Shown here piece after piece: positions 1 to 7,179 of a stretch of DNA of 8,325 nt (position 1 is its first letter; every line of letters starts with the position of its first letter). Where the stretch lies: contig DASTKD010000411.1 of the NCBI GenBank assembly GCA_035716135.1, positions 1 through 8,325 of the forward strand, read 5' to 3'. Source of the stretch: CF-113 sp035716135. Lineage in GTDB: Bacteria > Chloroflexota > Ktedonobacteria > Ktedonobacterales > Ktedonobacteraceae. Made by a program: the position numbers and the translations under genes. Below the pieces are notes generated by a model that was given only the letters and a program-made list of their open reading frames with translations, had not been told where the DNA came from and did no database searches.

Positions 1-140
1 AATCGCGCGAGGACAAGCACAAGGCCCCCGCATCCACCCAACCCCGCCCCTTGTCCCTACAGAAACGTAGAGGCCGTTCTATACCATTACCGTGTTTGAT
101 CGGCAAATTTCATTATGGTATCCGGCGAAAGGCAAGCAAT

Positions 141-1655
141 ATGCGCGAAGAGACAGAGCAAACGATAATTGAACAGCCCATCGCGCCTGTCTCATCTCAA
201 CCTGAACCCCAACACAGCAAAAAGCGGTTCATGCGCTATTTCTTCACAGAGGACGGTTCGCCCGATTCTTCTTTTATTATGGACCTGCAACGGCGTGCCT
301 GCTGGATTGGCCTGGCCTTGATTTTGCAGGCGCTTAACGAAATTGTCGCCCTTGTCCCGCTCTACCTGCCCCCTGTGCCATTTCTCACACCCTGGATTAG
401 CCTCATCTCGTTCTGCCTGATTACTGGCAGCTTAATCGCCCTGTGGATGGTCTTTCGCCCGACTCCTTTGAAAATGGGGGAGGAGCCAGTTACAGCGCAG
501 AAACGCCCGCGCCGCTGGCAGCGTATCATCGTAATACTCCTGCTTATCACCTCTCTGGGAGGCGCGACTGAGATAGTCGCCACAACGGTCATGGGCTTTT
601 TCATGACGCCCATTTACCGCAACGATGGCACTTCGATTGATATGAACGCCGCGATCTTGCTTACCGAGGGCCATAATCCCTATACGGACTCCAACATTCT
701 GAGCGTCGCGCGGCGTTTCTCCATCCTGCCCATCTGGACGACGCCGCTGCGCGAGGGACAATTTGCTAACAGCGCCAGCTATCCTACTCCCGATCAAATA
801 AACAGCGTTTTTGCGCACGATCTCAAAACAGGCAACGCGCCAGAATTTGAGTCAAAAGTGAGCTATCCCGCCTTCTCGTTTCTCTCGCTTTTACCCTTTG
901 TCTGGCTCGGAACCAATAATGCCCTGCCGCTTTATCTCATCTGCTATGTGCTGATTGTACTCATTGGCTGGAAAGTAGTGCGCCCTGAAATGCGTCCCTG
1001 GCTGCTGTTGCTATCGCTGGCAAACGCCAGCATGTTGACTTCGGTACTGAATGGCAACGCTGATATGCTCTATATCCTGCTGATCTTCCTGGCCTGGTTG
1101 CTGCGAGAGAGACGCTGGTGGTCTGCTCTCAGCCTGGGACTGGCGCTGGCTACCAAGCAGCCCGCGTGGCTATTTCTCCCCTTTTACGCCATCATGATCC
1201 GGCGTCACTATAACCTGAAAGAAGCCATCTTGCGCGTGGGCATCTCAGTGCTTTTGATGCTGGCGATCAACCTGCCATTCATTCTCTGGAACCCTCATGC
1301 ATGGCTGGCCGGTGTGCTGGCTCCTATCATCGATCCCATGTACCCCCTGGGCGTCGGCCTTGTCGCGCTCAGTCTTACGCCGGTGTTGCCTACCCTTGTC
1401 TATAGTGCGCTCGAAGCCCTTGCCATGCTCTTCTGCATTGCCTGGTACTGGCGTATCTGCAAATCTCGCCCGGAAGCCGCCCTGCTGCTGGCCGTGCTGC
1501 CCCTCTTCTTCGCCTGGCGCAGCCTGCCATCCTACTTCTACTGCGCCGCGCTGCCGCTTTTCATCTTGCAGGTCGCGCGGGTCCTGCCTCGCCAGCACAG
1601 AGATGGAAGTAATAATGCGGGGTTATTACTGGGAAGTGCTTTCAATAAGTTCTGA
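141..1655 (+). CDS. Multi-pass membrane glycosyltransferase-like protein (GT87/DUF2029 type)
   Basis: This is probably an integral membrane glycosyltransferase of the GT-C fold, which uses a polyprenyl-phosphate-linked sugar to glycosylate an envelope lipid or glycan on the outer face of the membrane. The 504-residue product has a polar N-terminus of about 50 residues, then some 11-12 hydrophobic segments (first three near 56-77, 84-105 and 127-148, then almost continuous from about 243 to 480). A large loop at 150-240 follows the third segment and holds a DMN triplet (167-169) and an EGHNPY motif (176-181), typical of the GT87 loop. Further motifs are NGNAD (304-308) and TKQP (338-341), at positions where GT87 members have G-Q/N and K-P motifs. 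I chose the ATG at 141; the frame is open from a TTG at 51, but that would add a basic 30-residue leader with no clear ribosome site. The last 30 bases overlap the convergent XRE gene. The membrane class is fairly sure; donor and acceptor cannot be told. Confidence 0.72.
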   Translation: MREETEQTIIEQPIAPVSSQPEPQHSKKRFMRYFFTEDGSPDSSFIMDLQRRACWIGLALILQALNEIVALVPLYLPPVPFLTPWISLISFCLITGSLIALWMVFRPTPLKMGEEPVTAQKRPRRWQRIIVILLLITSLGGATEIVATTVMGFFMTPIYRNDGTSIDMNAAILLTEGHNPYTDSNILSVARRFSILPIWTTPLREGQFANSASYPTPDQINSVFAHDLKTGNAPEFESKVSYPAFSFLSLLPFVWLGTNNALPLYLICYVLIVLIGWKVVRPEMRPWLLLLSLANASMLTSVLNGNADMLYILLIFLAWLLRERRWWSALSLGLALATKQPAWLFLPFYAIMIRRHYNLKEAILRVGISVLLMLAINLPFILWNPHAWLAGVLAPIIDPMYPLGVGLVALSLTPVLPTLVYSALEALAMLFCIAWYWRICKSRPEAALLLAVLPLFFAWRSLPSYFYCAALPLFILQVARVLPRQHRDGSNNAGLLLGSAFNKF

Positions 1656-1832
1656 CACATCAACTCCTAGAGCCTTTGCGATTTTCTCAAGTGTGAAAAT
1701 ATTGATGTTGGTGTCAGTAGGATTTCTGTAAATACGTTGAAGCGTCGATACATTCACATCTGCCAGACGAGACAGCTTGGATTGGCTTATCCCCTTGCTC
1801 TTTGCTATCTCTTTGACCTTTATTCTTACCAT
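1626..1832 (-). CDS. Small XRE/Cro-C1 family helix-turn-helix regulator
   Basis: This is a 68-residue DNA-binding protein consisting of one Cro/C1-type helix-turn-helix domain and nothing else. Residues 5-12 form helix 1, GISQSKLSRLADV (14-26) holds helix 2 and the turn, VSTLQRIYRN (28-37) is the recognition helix, and FTLEKIAKALGVDVSELIE (46-64) is the typical family ending. Such proteins usually bind operators as dimers and repress their own or nearby promoters. The frame stays open upstream to 1964, but the family alignment begins at the Met at 1832, so I use that start. The ribosome site is weak (GGGG about 8 bases upstream). The gene is noticeably richer in A+T than its neighbours and its 3' end lies inside the glycosyltransferase gene, which hints at later acquisition. 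Targets are unknown; the divergent region 1833-1969 is the obvious candidate. Confidence 0.83.
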   Translation of the reverse strand: MVRIKVKEIAKSKGISQSKLSRLADVNVSTLQRIYRNPTDTNINIFTLEKIAKALGVDVSELIESTSQ

Positions 1833-1861
1833 GTTGGAAGCCCCATACGCTTTATTTAAGC

Positions 1862-1870
1862 ATACTACCA
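1862..1870 (-). promoter_or_regulatory. Candidate extended -10 promoter for the XRE gene
   Basis: Read on the minus strand the sequence is TGGTAGTAT, an extended -10 element (TGn) with a 4-of-6 match to TATAAT. It would start transcription near 1855, leaving a leader of about 23 bases before the start codon at 1832. No good -35 box lies 16-18 bases upstream. Position is sensible but the match is modest. Confidence 0.35.
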
Positions 1871-1894
1871 CTGCCGCACCGCGCTTGCCCCTCA

Positions 1895-1903
1895 TGATAC
1901 AAT
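1895..1903 (+). promoter_or_regulatory. Candidate extended -10 promoter of the four-gene operon
   Basis: TGATACAAT is an extended -10 element (TGn plus TACAAT, 5 of 6 to consensus). Transcription would start near 1910, about 60 bases before the ATG at 1970. There is no recognisable -35 hexamer at the right distance, as is normal for extended -10 promoters. It lies about 30 bases from the opposing candidate promoter of the XRE gene, so a regulator bound here could affect both. Confidence 0.5.
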
Positions 1904-1969
1904 CGTAGTCAATAGCAAGCGCAATCCGCAAACCAGCGCGCTGACATAAACGAGGGAAGAACACAGGTC

Positions 1970-4198
1970 ATGACATCGAAGAATTCACAACAACCCATCG
2001 TCCCACAGGGCGATGATGCGCATTTACAGCATTTGCTTGAGCAACGGCATAGCATAGCGGAATCACTGCACACTAGCAACAGCCGCGTACAGGCGGAAAC
2101 GGCCCTGGCCTCGATTACGAGCAACGTCGAGAATACCCAATTAGCCTTGCTAAAGGCGCTGGTAAAGCAGCGAGATATGGATGCAGCCGACGTGCTGCTG
2201 GCTCTCAACGAACTGGCTCCCGATAAGGCCGTGCGCAAAGAGGCGCGCCGCGCCCTCATTCAACTCGCGGGCAGCAAAATCTATCCCAGTTGGACGCCTG
2301 AACCGGAGCGAGCCGCCGCGCCTGTCGCCTCCTATGCTCCGCGTTTCTGGAAAGGCGTGGTTCCCATCATGCGCGAGATGGGCGAAATAGAAATCATCCT
2401 GTGCTGGGAGCAGGGCTTTGAGTATGGCGAAGTGCGCATCCTGAACTTTTTGCTCGACTTCTGGCAAAATGGTATTAAGGATTTTCATACCGAGATTAGC
2501 AATAAGCGCCACGCGGAAGAATATATCAATGAAATGGCGACGGGCATAACCAAAATGATGGGCAACCCGGTGGCTATGACCGATTGCACGCTGGCGGAGG
2601 GACGGCGCATGATCCTCGACGCGCTTGAAGTCAACAGATTGCGCAAAACGGCTCCGTATAAGGATTATCGACACCATCTGCCTACCGTCCAACAACTGGT
2701 GTTTGACGCGACGGATGCAGGTGAAGATCGGGGCCGCACTTTTATCAATCCCAACATGGAGCCGGACGAAATGGTGACGCACGCCATTGGAGGCTGGTCG
2801 CTGGGCGATTATGGCCTGTTTTACGACCTGCTCGCGGCTGACAATCCCATCCGCGAAGGATTACCGCGCGACGAGTGGCTTGAACGCCGCTTTAAGTGGG
2901 CCGATGAAGCGCACCCGGCTCGCTTTGAAGTGACGGTCATCCGCGAACGCGAGCATAACCAGAGCGCGCTCTGGCTCCCCGGCTCGTTTCTCAGTTCGGC
3001 GTCTCGCCGCGAAGTCGAGATGTGCTGGTCGCTCGAATTGACGGAAACGCCCCTCGGCGGCACGCTGCTTGAGATGCCGATGGGAACAGCCGTGCTGAGA
3101 GAAACAGGCAGGCACTGGTTCTGGTCGAGCTATACGCTTACGCAGGAAGATGGAGCATGGCGCATCCAGCGCGTGACCGACGAGGGCGCAAACGCGCAGG
3201 GTTTAGGGCTTGCTGACATTCAAAAACGCTTGAAAGAGCATGAAGATGCCATCCAGAATATCATGCAGACGAAAAAACCGACCGACCCCGATGGACAGCA
3301 GAGCTATGAAGAAATCATCTGGCGCACCGTCCAGGCCATGCACTACCTCGATGCGCTGCTGGTCAAATTGCCGCTGGACTTTGATATGTATGCCGACGCG
3401 ACCGGTCGCGCTACCAGCATTGGCAATAATGAGCGCGCGATGGTTTATCTCGAGCAATGGGAGCGGCGTTTCCCGCAAGATCATCGCCATATCGCTATGT
3501 TGCAGCAGCTTGGCGCGGTAGAGTCCGCGCTGGCCGCCGGGTATGAAGAGGCAGGCTTGCAGGAACGCTCGCGCCGCTTTTTCGAGCTGGCGGAAACGCG
3601 CCTGCGCGAAGCACTGGAAAAAGATCAGACGCCGCTGGCCTACGTGCTACTGGGTGAAGTGAAGGCACAACAGGGAGCATACGACGAGGCGCAGAGCCTG
3701 CTTGAAGCAGCGTTGAGAGCTAATCCGACACGCGAGGTGGAGGCGGAAATCGAAAACGACCTGGCGAACCTGGCTATAGATCGCCAACGCTACGAAGAAG
3801 CATTGCGCCACTTCCTGCGCGTTGTGGAACTGGCTCCTCGTCATGAGCGCGGCTGGTTTAATATAGCTCGCACCTATCGACTGCTCAAGAATGACGTAGA
3901 GGCCGAGGTCTATTACCAACGCGCCATCGAGGAGGAACCACAGAATAGTGGTGGCTTTTCTGAGCTTGCCATTATCTATGTTGGCAGACATGAACTGCAA
4001 AAAGCGTATGCCGTTGTGGAGCAAGGAACACGCTTGCATCCCACGTCTGCTCACCTGCGCGCAATGCTTGCCGGTATCCTGTTAGACATGGGAGAGTTGC
4101 GACGGGCGCAGGCTGTGCTGGAAGAGGCCGAGCGCATTGATCCTGAAGATGAGATGGCGCAAACCATACGCCAGATGTTGGAATCTACGAAAAAATGA
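1970..4198 (+). CDS. Large TPR-repeat protein with probable NTF2-like middle domain
   Basis: The function is unknown; the architecture suggests a cytoplasmic scaffold or adaptor. There is no signal peptide or membrane segment in its 742 residues. Residues 20-105 look like a helical HEAT-like stretch. Residues 125-235 are a conserved-looking segment rich in aromatic and acidic residues that I cannot assign. Residues 265-405 resemble an NTF2/SnoaL-like cone: a GDYGLFYDLLA helix (279-289), then strands ending in HWFWSSYTL and DGAWRIQRV (382-402). A charged helix (412-432) leads into TPR-like helices from about 445 to the end. The clearest repeats are at 555-587, 591-624 (YEEALRHFLRVVELAP), 625-658 (AEVYYQRAIEEEP), 659-691 and 693-726. 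The start is supported by GAGGGA about 12 bases upstream. It heads an operon and its stop overlaps the next start (ATGA), so it is probably made in step with the RNA methyltransferase. The TPR call is firm; the NTF2-like call is tentative. Confidence 0.8.
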   Translation: MTSKNSQQPIVPQGDDAHLQHLLEQRHSIAESLHTSNSRVQAETALASITSNVENTQLALLKALVKQRDMDAADVLLALNELAPDKAVRKEARRALIQLAGSKIYPSWTPEPERAAAPVASYAPRFWKGVVPIMREMGEIEIILCWEQGFEYGEVRILNFLLDFWQNGIKDFHTEISNKRHAEEYINEMATGITKMMGNPVAMTDCTLAEGRRMILDALEVNRLRKTAPYKDYRHHLPTVQQLVFDATDAGEDRGRTFINPNMEPDEMVTHAIGGWSLGDYGLFYDLLAADNPIREGLPRDEWLERRFKWADEAHPARFEVTVIREREHNQSALWLPGSFLSSASRREVEMCWSLELTETPLGGTLLEMPMGTAVLRETGRHWFWSSYTLTQEDGAWRIQRVTDEGANAQGLGLADIQKRLKEHEDAIQNIMQTKKPTDPDGQQSYEEIIWRTVQAMHYLDALLVKLPLDFDMYADATGRATSIGNNERAMVYLEQWERRFPQDHRHIAMLQQLGAVESALAAGYEEAGLQERSRRFFELAETRLREALEKDQTPLAYVLLGEVKAQQGAYDEAQSLLEAALRANPTREVEAEIENDLANLAIDRQRYEEALRHFLRVVELAPRHERGWFNIARTYRLLKNDVEAEVYYQRAIEEEPQNSGGFSELAIIYVGRHELQKAYAVVEQGTRLHPTSAHLRAMLAGILLDMGELRRAQAVLEEAERIDPEDEMAQTIRQMLESTKK

Positions 4199-5490
4199 AT
4201 AACGATCCGCCAACCATCAGCTATCACCGCGTAATCTTGCAAGCATTGAATGACAAAGGGGATGCGCTGGGCGCAATTACAATACCTCTTGAAGATGGCG
4301 AGCAGCAGATGCGCCTGTTGCCTGTGCCTGCCGGCCTACCGGGCGAAGAGGTGACGATTGCCGTGCAAGAGTTCGCCAACGTCCCTCCCAAACGCCACAG
4401 GAGGCGCTGGAAACCGCGCCCGCCGCGTGTGTGGATAACAGAAGTCCATGCTTCTTCGCAACTGCGCGTCGAGCCGCGCTGCCCCGTCTTCGGCGAATGC
4501 GGCGGCTGCCAGTTGCAACACATGGACTATGTGGCACAGTTGGCCTGGAAACGCTCGCTGGTGGCGCAATTGTTGCGTGAAATCGGCGGCTTCGTTGATC
4601 CACCGTTGCTTGATACAGTGCCATGTGATGACCCCTGGGGCTATCGCAACCATATGCGCTTCTCCGTCAACCGCGACGGGCAGCCCGGATTGACCGCCAG
4701 GGCATCGCATCGCGTGCTGCCGCTTACAAACTGCCCCATCGCGCACGAACAGATCAATCGCGCCCTGGCTGTACTCAGTACAGTATCCAACGCGCGTCCT
4801 CAAGCCCTGGTACGCTGCGGAGCCGCTAGCGGTCAGGTGCTGATCCAGCCTTCACCGGAAGCGAATGTCGCGCAGCAATTGCAAGAGGTGGGGCTGGAAG
4901 TGCGCGGCGAGACGATGGAAGAATGTTTGGCAGGCGAAACCTTTCGCATCCGGCCCAGCTCGTTTTTTCAGACCAATACGGCCCAGGCTGAAAAAATGTT
5001 GCACATGGTACTTGACGGTTTGCTCAGTGACGCCCCGCGCAAAGCACGTCAGCTGACCGTCGTCGATGCTTACTGCGGCGTTGGCACCTTCTCGCTGTTG
5101 CTGGCGCGGCGCGCTGGCAAAGTGATCGCCATCGAGGAATCGGCCAGCGCCATCAAGGACGCGCAGTGGAACTTGCGCGAAGTTGGCAATGTGGAGATAC
5201 ATAAAGGCAAGGTAGAGGATGTCTTGCCCGCGCTGGAAACAGACATTGACGGGCTGGTGATAGACCCGCCGCGCGCCGGTTGCCAGCGTTCAGTCCTCGA
5301 CACGCTGGCGCAACATCCCGCCGCGCGCATCGTCTACGTCTCGTGCGACCCCTCCACGCTGGCGCGTGATCTACATATTCTCTGTCACATTCATTCTACT
5401 TACCGCCTGCGCTCGGTGCAGCCGCTGGACATGTTTCCCCAGACGGCGCATATCGAATGTGTAGCGGTGCTGGAGCGTCAATCCGTATGA
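4195..5490 (+). CDS. rlmD: 23S rRNA (uracil-5-)-methyltransferase, RlmD/RumA family
   Basis: This SAM-dependent enzyme should make 5-methyluridine in RNA, most likely U1939 of 23S rRNA if it matches E. coli RlmD. The 431 residues show a divergent N-terminal TRAM-like region (about 8-60, with PAGLPGEEV). An iron-sulfur cluster motif follows with Cys96, Cys102 and Cys105 (CPVFGECGGCQ) and a likely fourth ligand, Cys180 (TNCPIAHE). The substrate segment PSSFFQTN is at 254-261. SAM motif I, VVDAYCGVGTFS, is at 289-300, and DPPRAGC is at 357-363. The catalytic nucleophile is Cys384 in YVSCDPSTLARDL, and Glu421 (MFPQTAHIE) is the expected general base. All catalytic residues are present and the length is normal. 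The start overlaps the upstream stop by ATGA, and its own stop overlaps the Maf start the same way. The family is certain; RlmD rather than RlmC or an archaeal-type tRNA paralog is likely but not proven. Confidence 0.9.
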   Translation: MNNDPPTISYHRVILQALNDKGDALGAITIPLEDGEQQMRLLPVPAGLPGEEVTIAVQEFANVPPKRHRRRWKPRPPRVWITEVHASSQLRVEPRCPVFGECGGCQLQHMDYVAQLAWKRSLVAQLLREIGGFVDPPLLDTVPCDDPWGYRNHMRFSVNRDGQPGLTARASHRVLPLTNCPIAHEQINRALAVLSTVSNARPQALVRCGAASGQVLIQPSPEANVAQQLQEVGLEVRGETMEECLAGETFRIRPSSFFQTNTAQAEKMLHMVLDGLLSDAPRKARQLTVVDAYCGVGTFSLLLARRAGKVIAIEESASAIKDAQWNLREVGNVEIHKGKVEDVLPALETDIDGLVIDPPRAGCQRSVLDTLAQHPAARIVYVSCDPSTLARDLHILCHIHSTYRLRSVQPLDMFPQTAHIECVAVLERQSV

Positions 5491-6149
5491 TATCATCACA
5501 CCTCTTATTACTGGCCTCGAGTTCGCCGCGCCGCCGCCAGATCATGCACCTGCTCGGCCTGGATTTCAGCGTCTGCATTTCGCCATCCGACGAGGATGCC
5601 ATGCAGGAAAGGTATAGCGGCCCCCTCGAGGAACTGGCGCAATGGCTGGCGAAACATAAGGCCGCCGCCGCGCTCACGCTACCGGAGACCAAAGGCTGCA
5701 CCGTCATTGGCGCTGATACAACCGTTCTGTTGGATGAGCAAGTGCTGGGCAAGCCGCGCGATAAGAGGCACGCGCGCGAGCTATTGCTGTCCCTGCGCGG
5801 ACGCTGGCATTATGTGGTGACGGGCATTGCCGTGAGCGGCTCCATCCAGGGCAGACGCGCCATGCTCTCGGCAAGCTGTATCACTCCTGTGTTGATGCGC
5901 AACTATAGCATACCCGAAATCATGGCCTACATCGCTACCGGCGACCCGCTGGATAAAGCAGGCGCATACGGCATCCAGCATCCCTCGTTCCAGCCCACCG
6001 AGCGCATTGATGGCTGTTATTTTAATGTGGTAGGTTTGCCAGTCTGCGCGCTGGTTGATTTGCTGGCCGAGTTTCGCATCTATCCGGCGCGACGCGGCCC
6101 CAATGCTGAAACTGGCCCCTGCCCCTGGTCGGAGCGATGTCAGATTTAG
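5487..6149 (+). CDS. maf: Maf-family nucleoside triphosphate pyrophosphatase (dTTP/UTP type)
   Basis: Maf proteins hydrolyse nucleoside triphosphates to the monophosphate and pyrophosphate, acting on canonical pyrimidine and modified nucleotides in the cytoplasm. The 220 residues include the N-terminal LASSSPRRRQ motif (9-18), GADTTVLLDEQVLGKP (75-90) with the likely catalytic Asp77, VVTGIAV (110-116) and DKAGAYGIQ (156-164). The DKAGAYGIQ form is the one found in YhdE-type dTTP/UTP pyrophosphatases rather than the YceF type that acts on 7-methyl-GTP. I chose the ATG at 5487 because it follows a GGAG at 5472-5475, overlaps the methyltransferase stop as ATGA, and places the SSSPRR motif at the normal distance. 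An upstream GTG at 5457 would add ten residues unlike the family. The 3' end runs 13 bases into the synthetase gene. The C-terminal 24 residues are poorly conserved, which is usual. Confidence 0.9.
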   Translation: MISSHLLLLASSSPRRRQIMHLLGLDFSVCISPSDEDAMQERYSGPLEELAQWLAKHKAAAALTLPETKGCTVIGADTTVLLDEQVLGKPRDKRHARELLLSLRGRWHYVVTGIAVSGSIQGRRAMLSASCITPVLMRNYSIPEIMAYIATGDPLDKAGAYGIQHPSFQPTERIDGCYFNVVGLPVCALVDLLAEFRIYPARRGPNAETGPCPWSERCQI

Positions 6150-7090
6150 AGATAGTAAGAGGTCGCTATGCCCCCAGCCCGACGGGCGACTTGCACCTGG
6201 GCAACCTGCGCACCGCCCTGCTGGCCTGGCTATTCGCGCGTTGCGTTGCCGGCCAGTTCGTGTTGCGCATAGAAGACCTGGATCGCCCGCGCGTGCGCCA
6301 GGGTGCGACGTGGCACATGTTAGACGATCTGCGCTGGCTCGGCATCGATTGGGACGAGGGTCCCGATGTTGGCGGTTCTTATGCGCCCTATATCCAGAGC
6401 GAGCGACAGAGCATCTATGCCGCCTGTTTGCAACGGCTGCAAGACGCGGGATTGATCTACCCTTGCTATTGCAGCCGCGCTGAAATCGCGCGCGCCGCCA
6501 GCGCGCCCCACGAGGACGAAGGCCCGCGCTACCCCGGCACCTGTCGCAACCTGAGCGACGATCAGCGCCGCCAACACGAAGCCAGTGGCCGTCGTCCCTC
6601 GCTGCGCTTTCGCGTGGATGATGAGCGCATCGTAACATTTCATGATCTGCTCATGGGCCAGCAGCAACAACACGTCCAGAACGTCACAGGCGACTTCATC
6701 GTGCGCCGCGCTGACGGCATTTTCGCCTACCAGTTCGCGGTCGTCGTCGATGATGCCCTCATGCATATCAACCAGGTAGTGCGTGGCGCGGACCTGCTTG
6801 CATCGACAGCAAGGCAGATATTGCTCTACGAAGCGCTGGGCTTTCCTGTCCCAACTTTCGCGCATGTACCGCTCATACTGGATAGCGAGGGAAAACGTCT
6901 CTCCAAAAGGATACAGAGCGCAGGTCTGGAACCATTACGCGCCGCCGGAGTCATGTCCGCGCGAGTGGTTGGGCGACTCGCGGCAGGCTGCGGGCTGGTA
7001 GGGGAAGGAACGGAAGTGAGCGTGGCAGAACTTGTACGGAACTATTCAAGGAAAAGACATGATATAATCTCTTCAATATTATCAAGCTAG
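6137..7090 (+). CDS. gluQ: Glutamyl-queuosine tRNA(Asp) synthetase (GluQRS)
   Basis: GluQRS activates glutamate and attaches it to the queuosine at position 34 of tRNA(Asp); it is a shortened paralog of glutamyl-tRNA synthetase without the anticodon-binding domain. The 317 residues fit that size. Visible features are the class I HIGH region APSPTGDLHLGN (12-23), RIEDLDR (44-50), zinc ligands Cys110, Cys112, Tyr132 and Cys136 (YPCYCS and RYPGTCR), the NVTGDFIVRRADG segment (182-194), and the KMSKS equivalent GKRLSKR (252-258). The Cys-x-Cys...Tyr-x3-Cys zinc site is characteristic of GluQRS. The start at 6137 is the only one that keeps the RGRYAPSPTG segment; a GGAG sits only two bases before it, so initiation probably relies on ribosomes finishing Maf (13-base overlap). 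The last codons contain a promoter for the next gene. It implies that the organism makes or salvages queuosine, although no queuosine genes are in view. Confidence 0.92.
   Translation: MSDLEIVRGRYAPSPTGDLHLGNLRTALLAWLFARCVAGQFVLRIEDLDRPRVRQGATWHMLDDLRWLGIDWDEGPDVGGSYAPYIQSERQSIYAACLQRLQDAGLIYPCYCSRAEIARAASAPHEDEGPRYPGTCRNLSDDQRRQHEASGRRPSLRFRVDDERIVTFHDLLMGQQQQHVQNVTGDFIVRRADGIFAYQFAVVVDDALMHINQVVRGADLLASTARQILLYEALGFPVPTFAHVPLILDSEGKRLSKRIQSAGLEPLRAAGVMSARVVGRLAAGCGLVGEGTEVSVAELVRNYSRKRHDIISSILSS
7060..7068 (+). promoter_or_regulatory. Strong extended -10 promoter for the response regulator gene
   Basis: TGATATAAT is a TGn extension plus a perfect TATAAT hexamer. It lies inside the last eight codons of the GluQRS gene and would start transcription near 7075, giving a leader of about 105 bases. 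No -35 hexamer is seen at 16-18 bases. This makes the response regulator at least partly independent of the upstream operon. Confidence 0.6.
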
Positions 7091-7094
7091 TATT
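7075..7094 (+). other. A+U-rich hairpin at the operon end and predicted transcript start
   Basis: AATATTA (7075-7081) can pair with TAGTATT (7088-7094) around a six-base loop, giving seven pairs with one G-U. The right arm includes the GluQRS stop codon. It is too weak and lacks a following T-run, so it is not a convincing terminator. It would form the very 5' end of a transcript from the promoter at 7060-7068. Confidence 0.3.
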
Positions 7095-7160
7095 TGTGAA
7101 ACACCTTGCTTTTGCCCTACGTGTTGTAAATAGCGCAGGTTTCTCACAAACAACGAGGCT

Positions 7161-7168
7161 GGAGAGGA
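7161..7168 (+). promoter_or_regulatory. Ribosome binding site that sets the response regulator start
   Basis: GGAGAGGA lies 11 bases before the ATG at 7180 and is the only good ribosome site near this gene. It argues for the ATG at 7180 over the in-frame GTG at 7096, which has no such site. Confidence 0.6.
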
Positions 7169-7179
7169 ATTTCAAAAAT

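Noticed and set aside
11..56. Inverted repeat GGACAAG/CTTGTCC at the window edge
   Set aside because: The seven-base arms are 32 bases apart in a C-rich stretch with no T-run after them; without the sequence to the left it cannot be interpreted.
96..124. TTGATC/TATCCG pair as a promoter of the glycosyltransferase gene
   Set aside because: The -10 half matches only 3 of 6 and the start site would fall about 10 bases before the ATG, leaving no room for a normal leader.
51..140. N-terminal extension of the glycosyltransferase from a TTG start
   Set aside because: The added 30 residues are basic and low in similarity to the family, the start is a rare TTG with no clear ribosome site, and the ATG at 141 gives a normal product.
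1833..1964. N-terminal extension of the XRE protein
   Set aside because: The extra 44 residues do not resemble any helix-turn-helix leader and would run through the divergent promoter region; the Met at 1832 fits the domain boundary.
5781..6638. 285-codon minus-strand open frame across Maf and GluQRS
   Set aside because: Its protein is Arg/Ala/Gly-rich in the manner of antisense frames in G+C-rich DNA, and both plus-strand genes there have full family motifs.
6137..7090. Full-length glutamyl-tRNA synthetase broken by a frameshift
   Set aside because: The product ends normally after the KMSKS region and carries the GluQRS zinc ligands; no anticodon-binding domain remnants follow in any frame before the response regulator.
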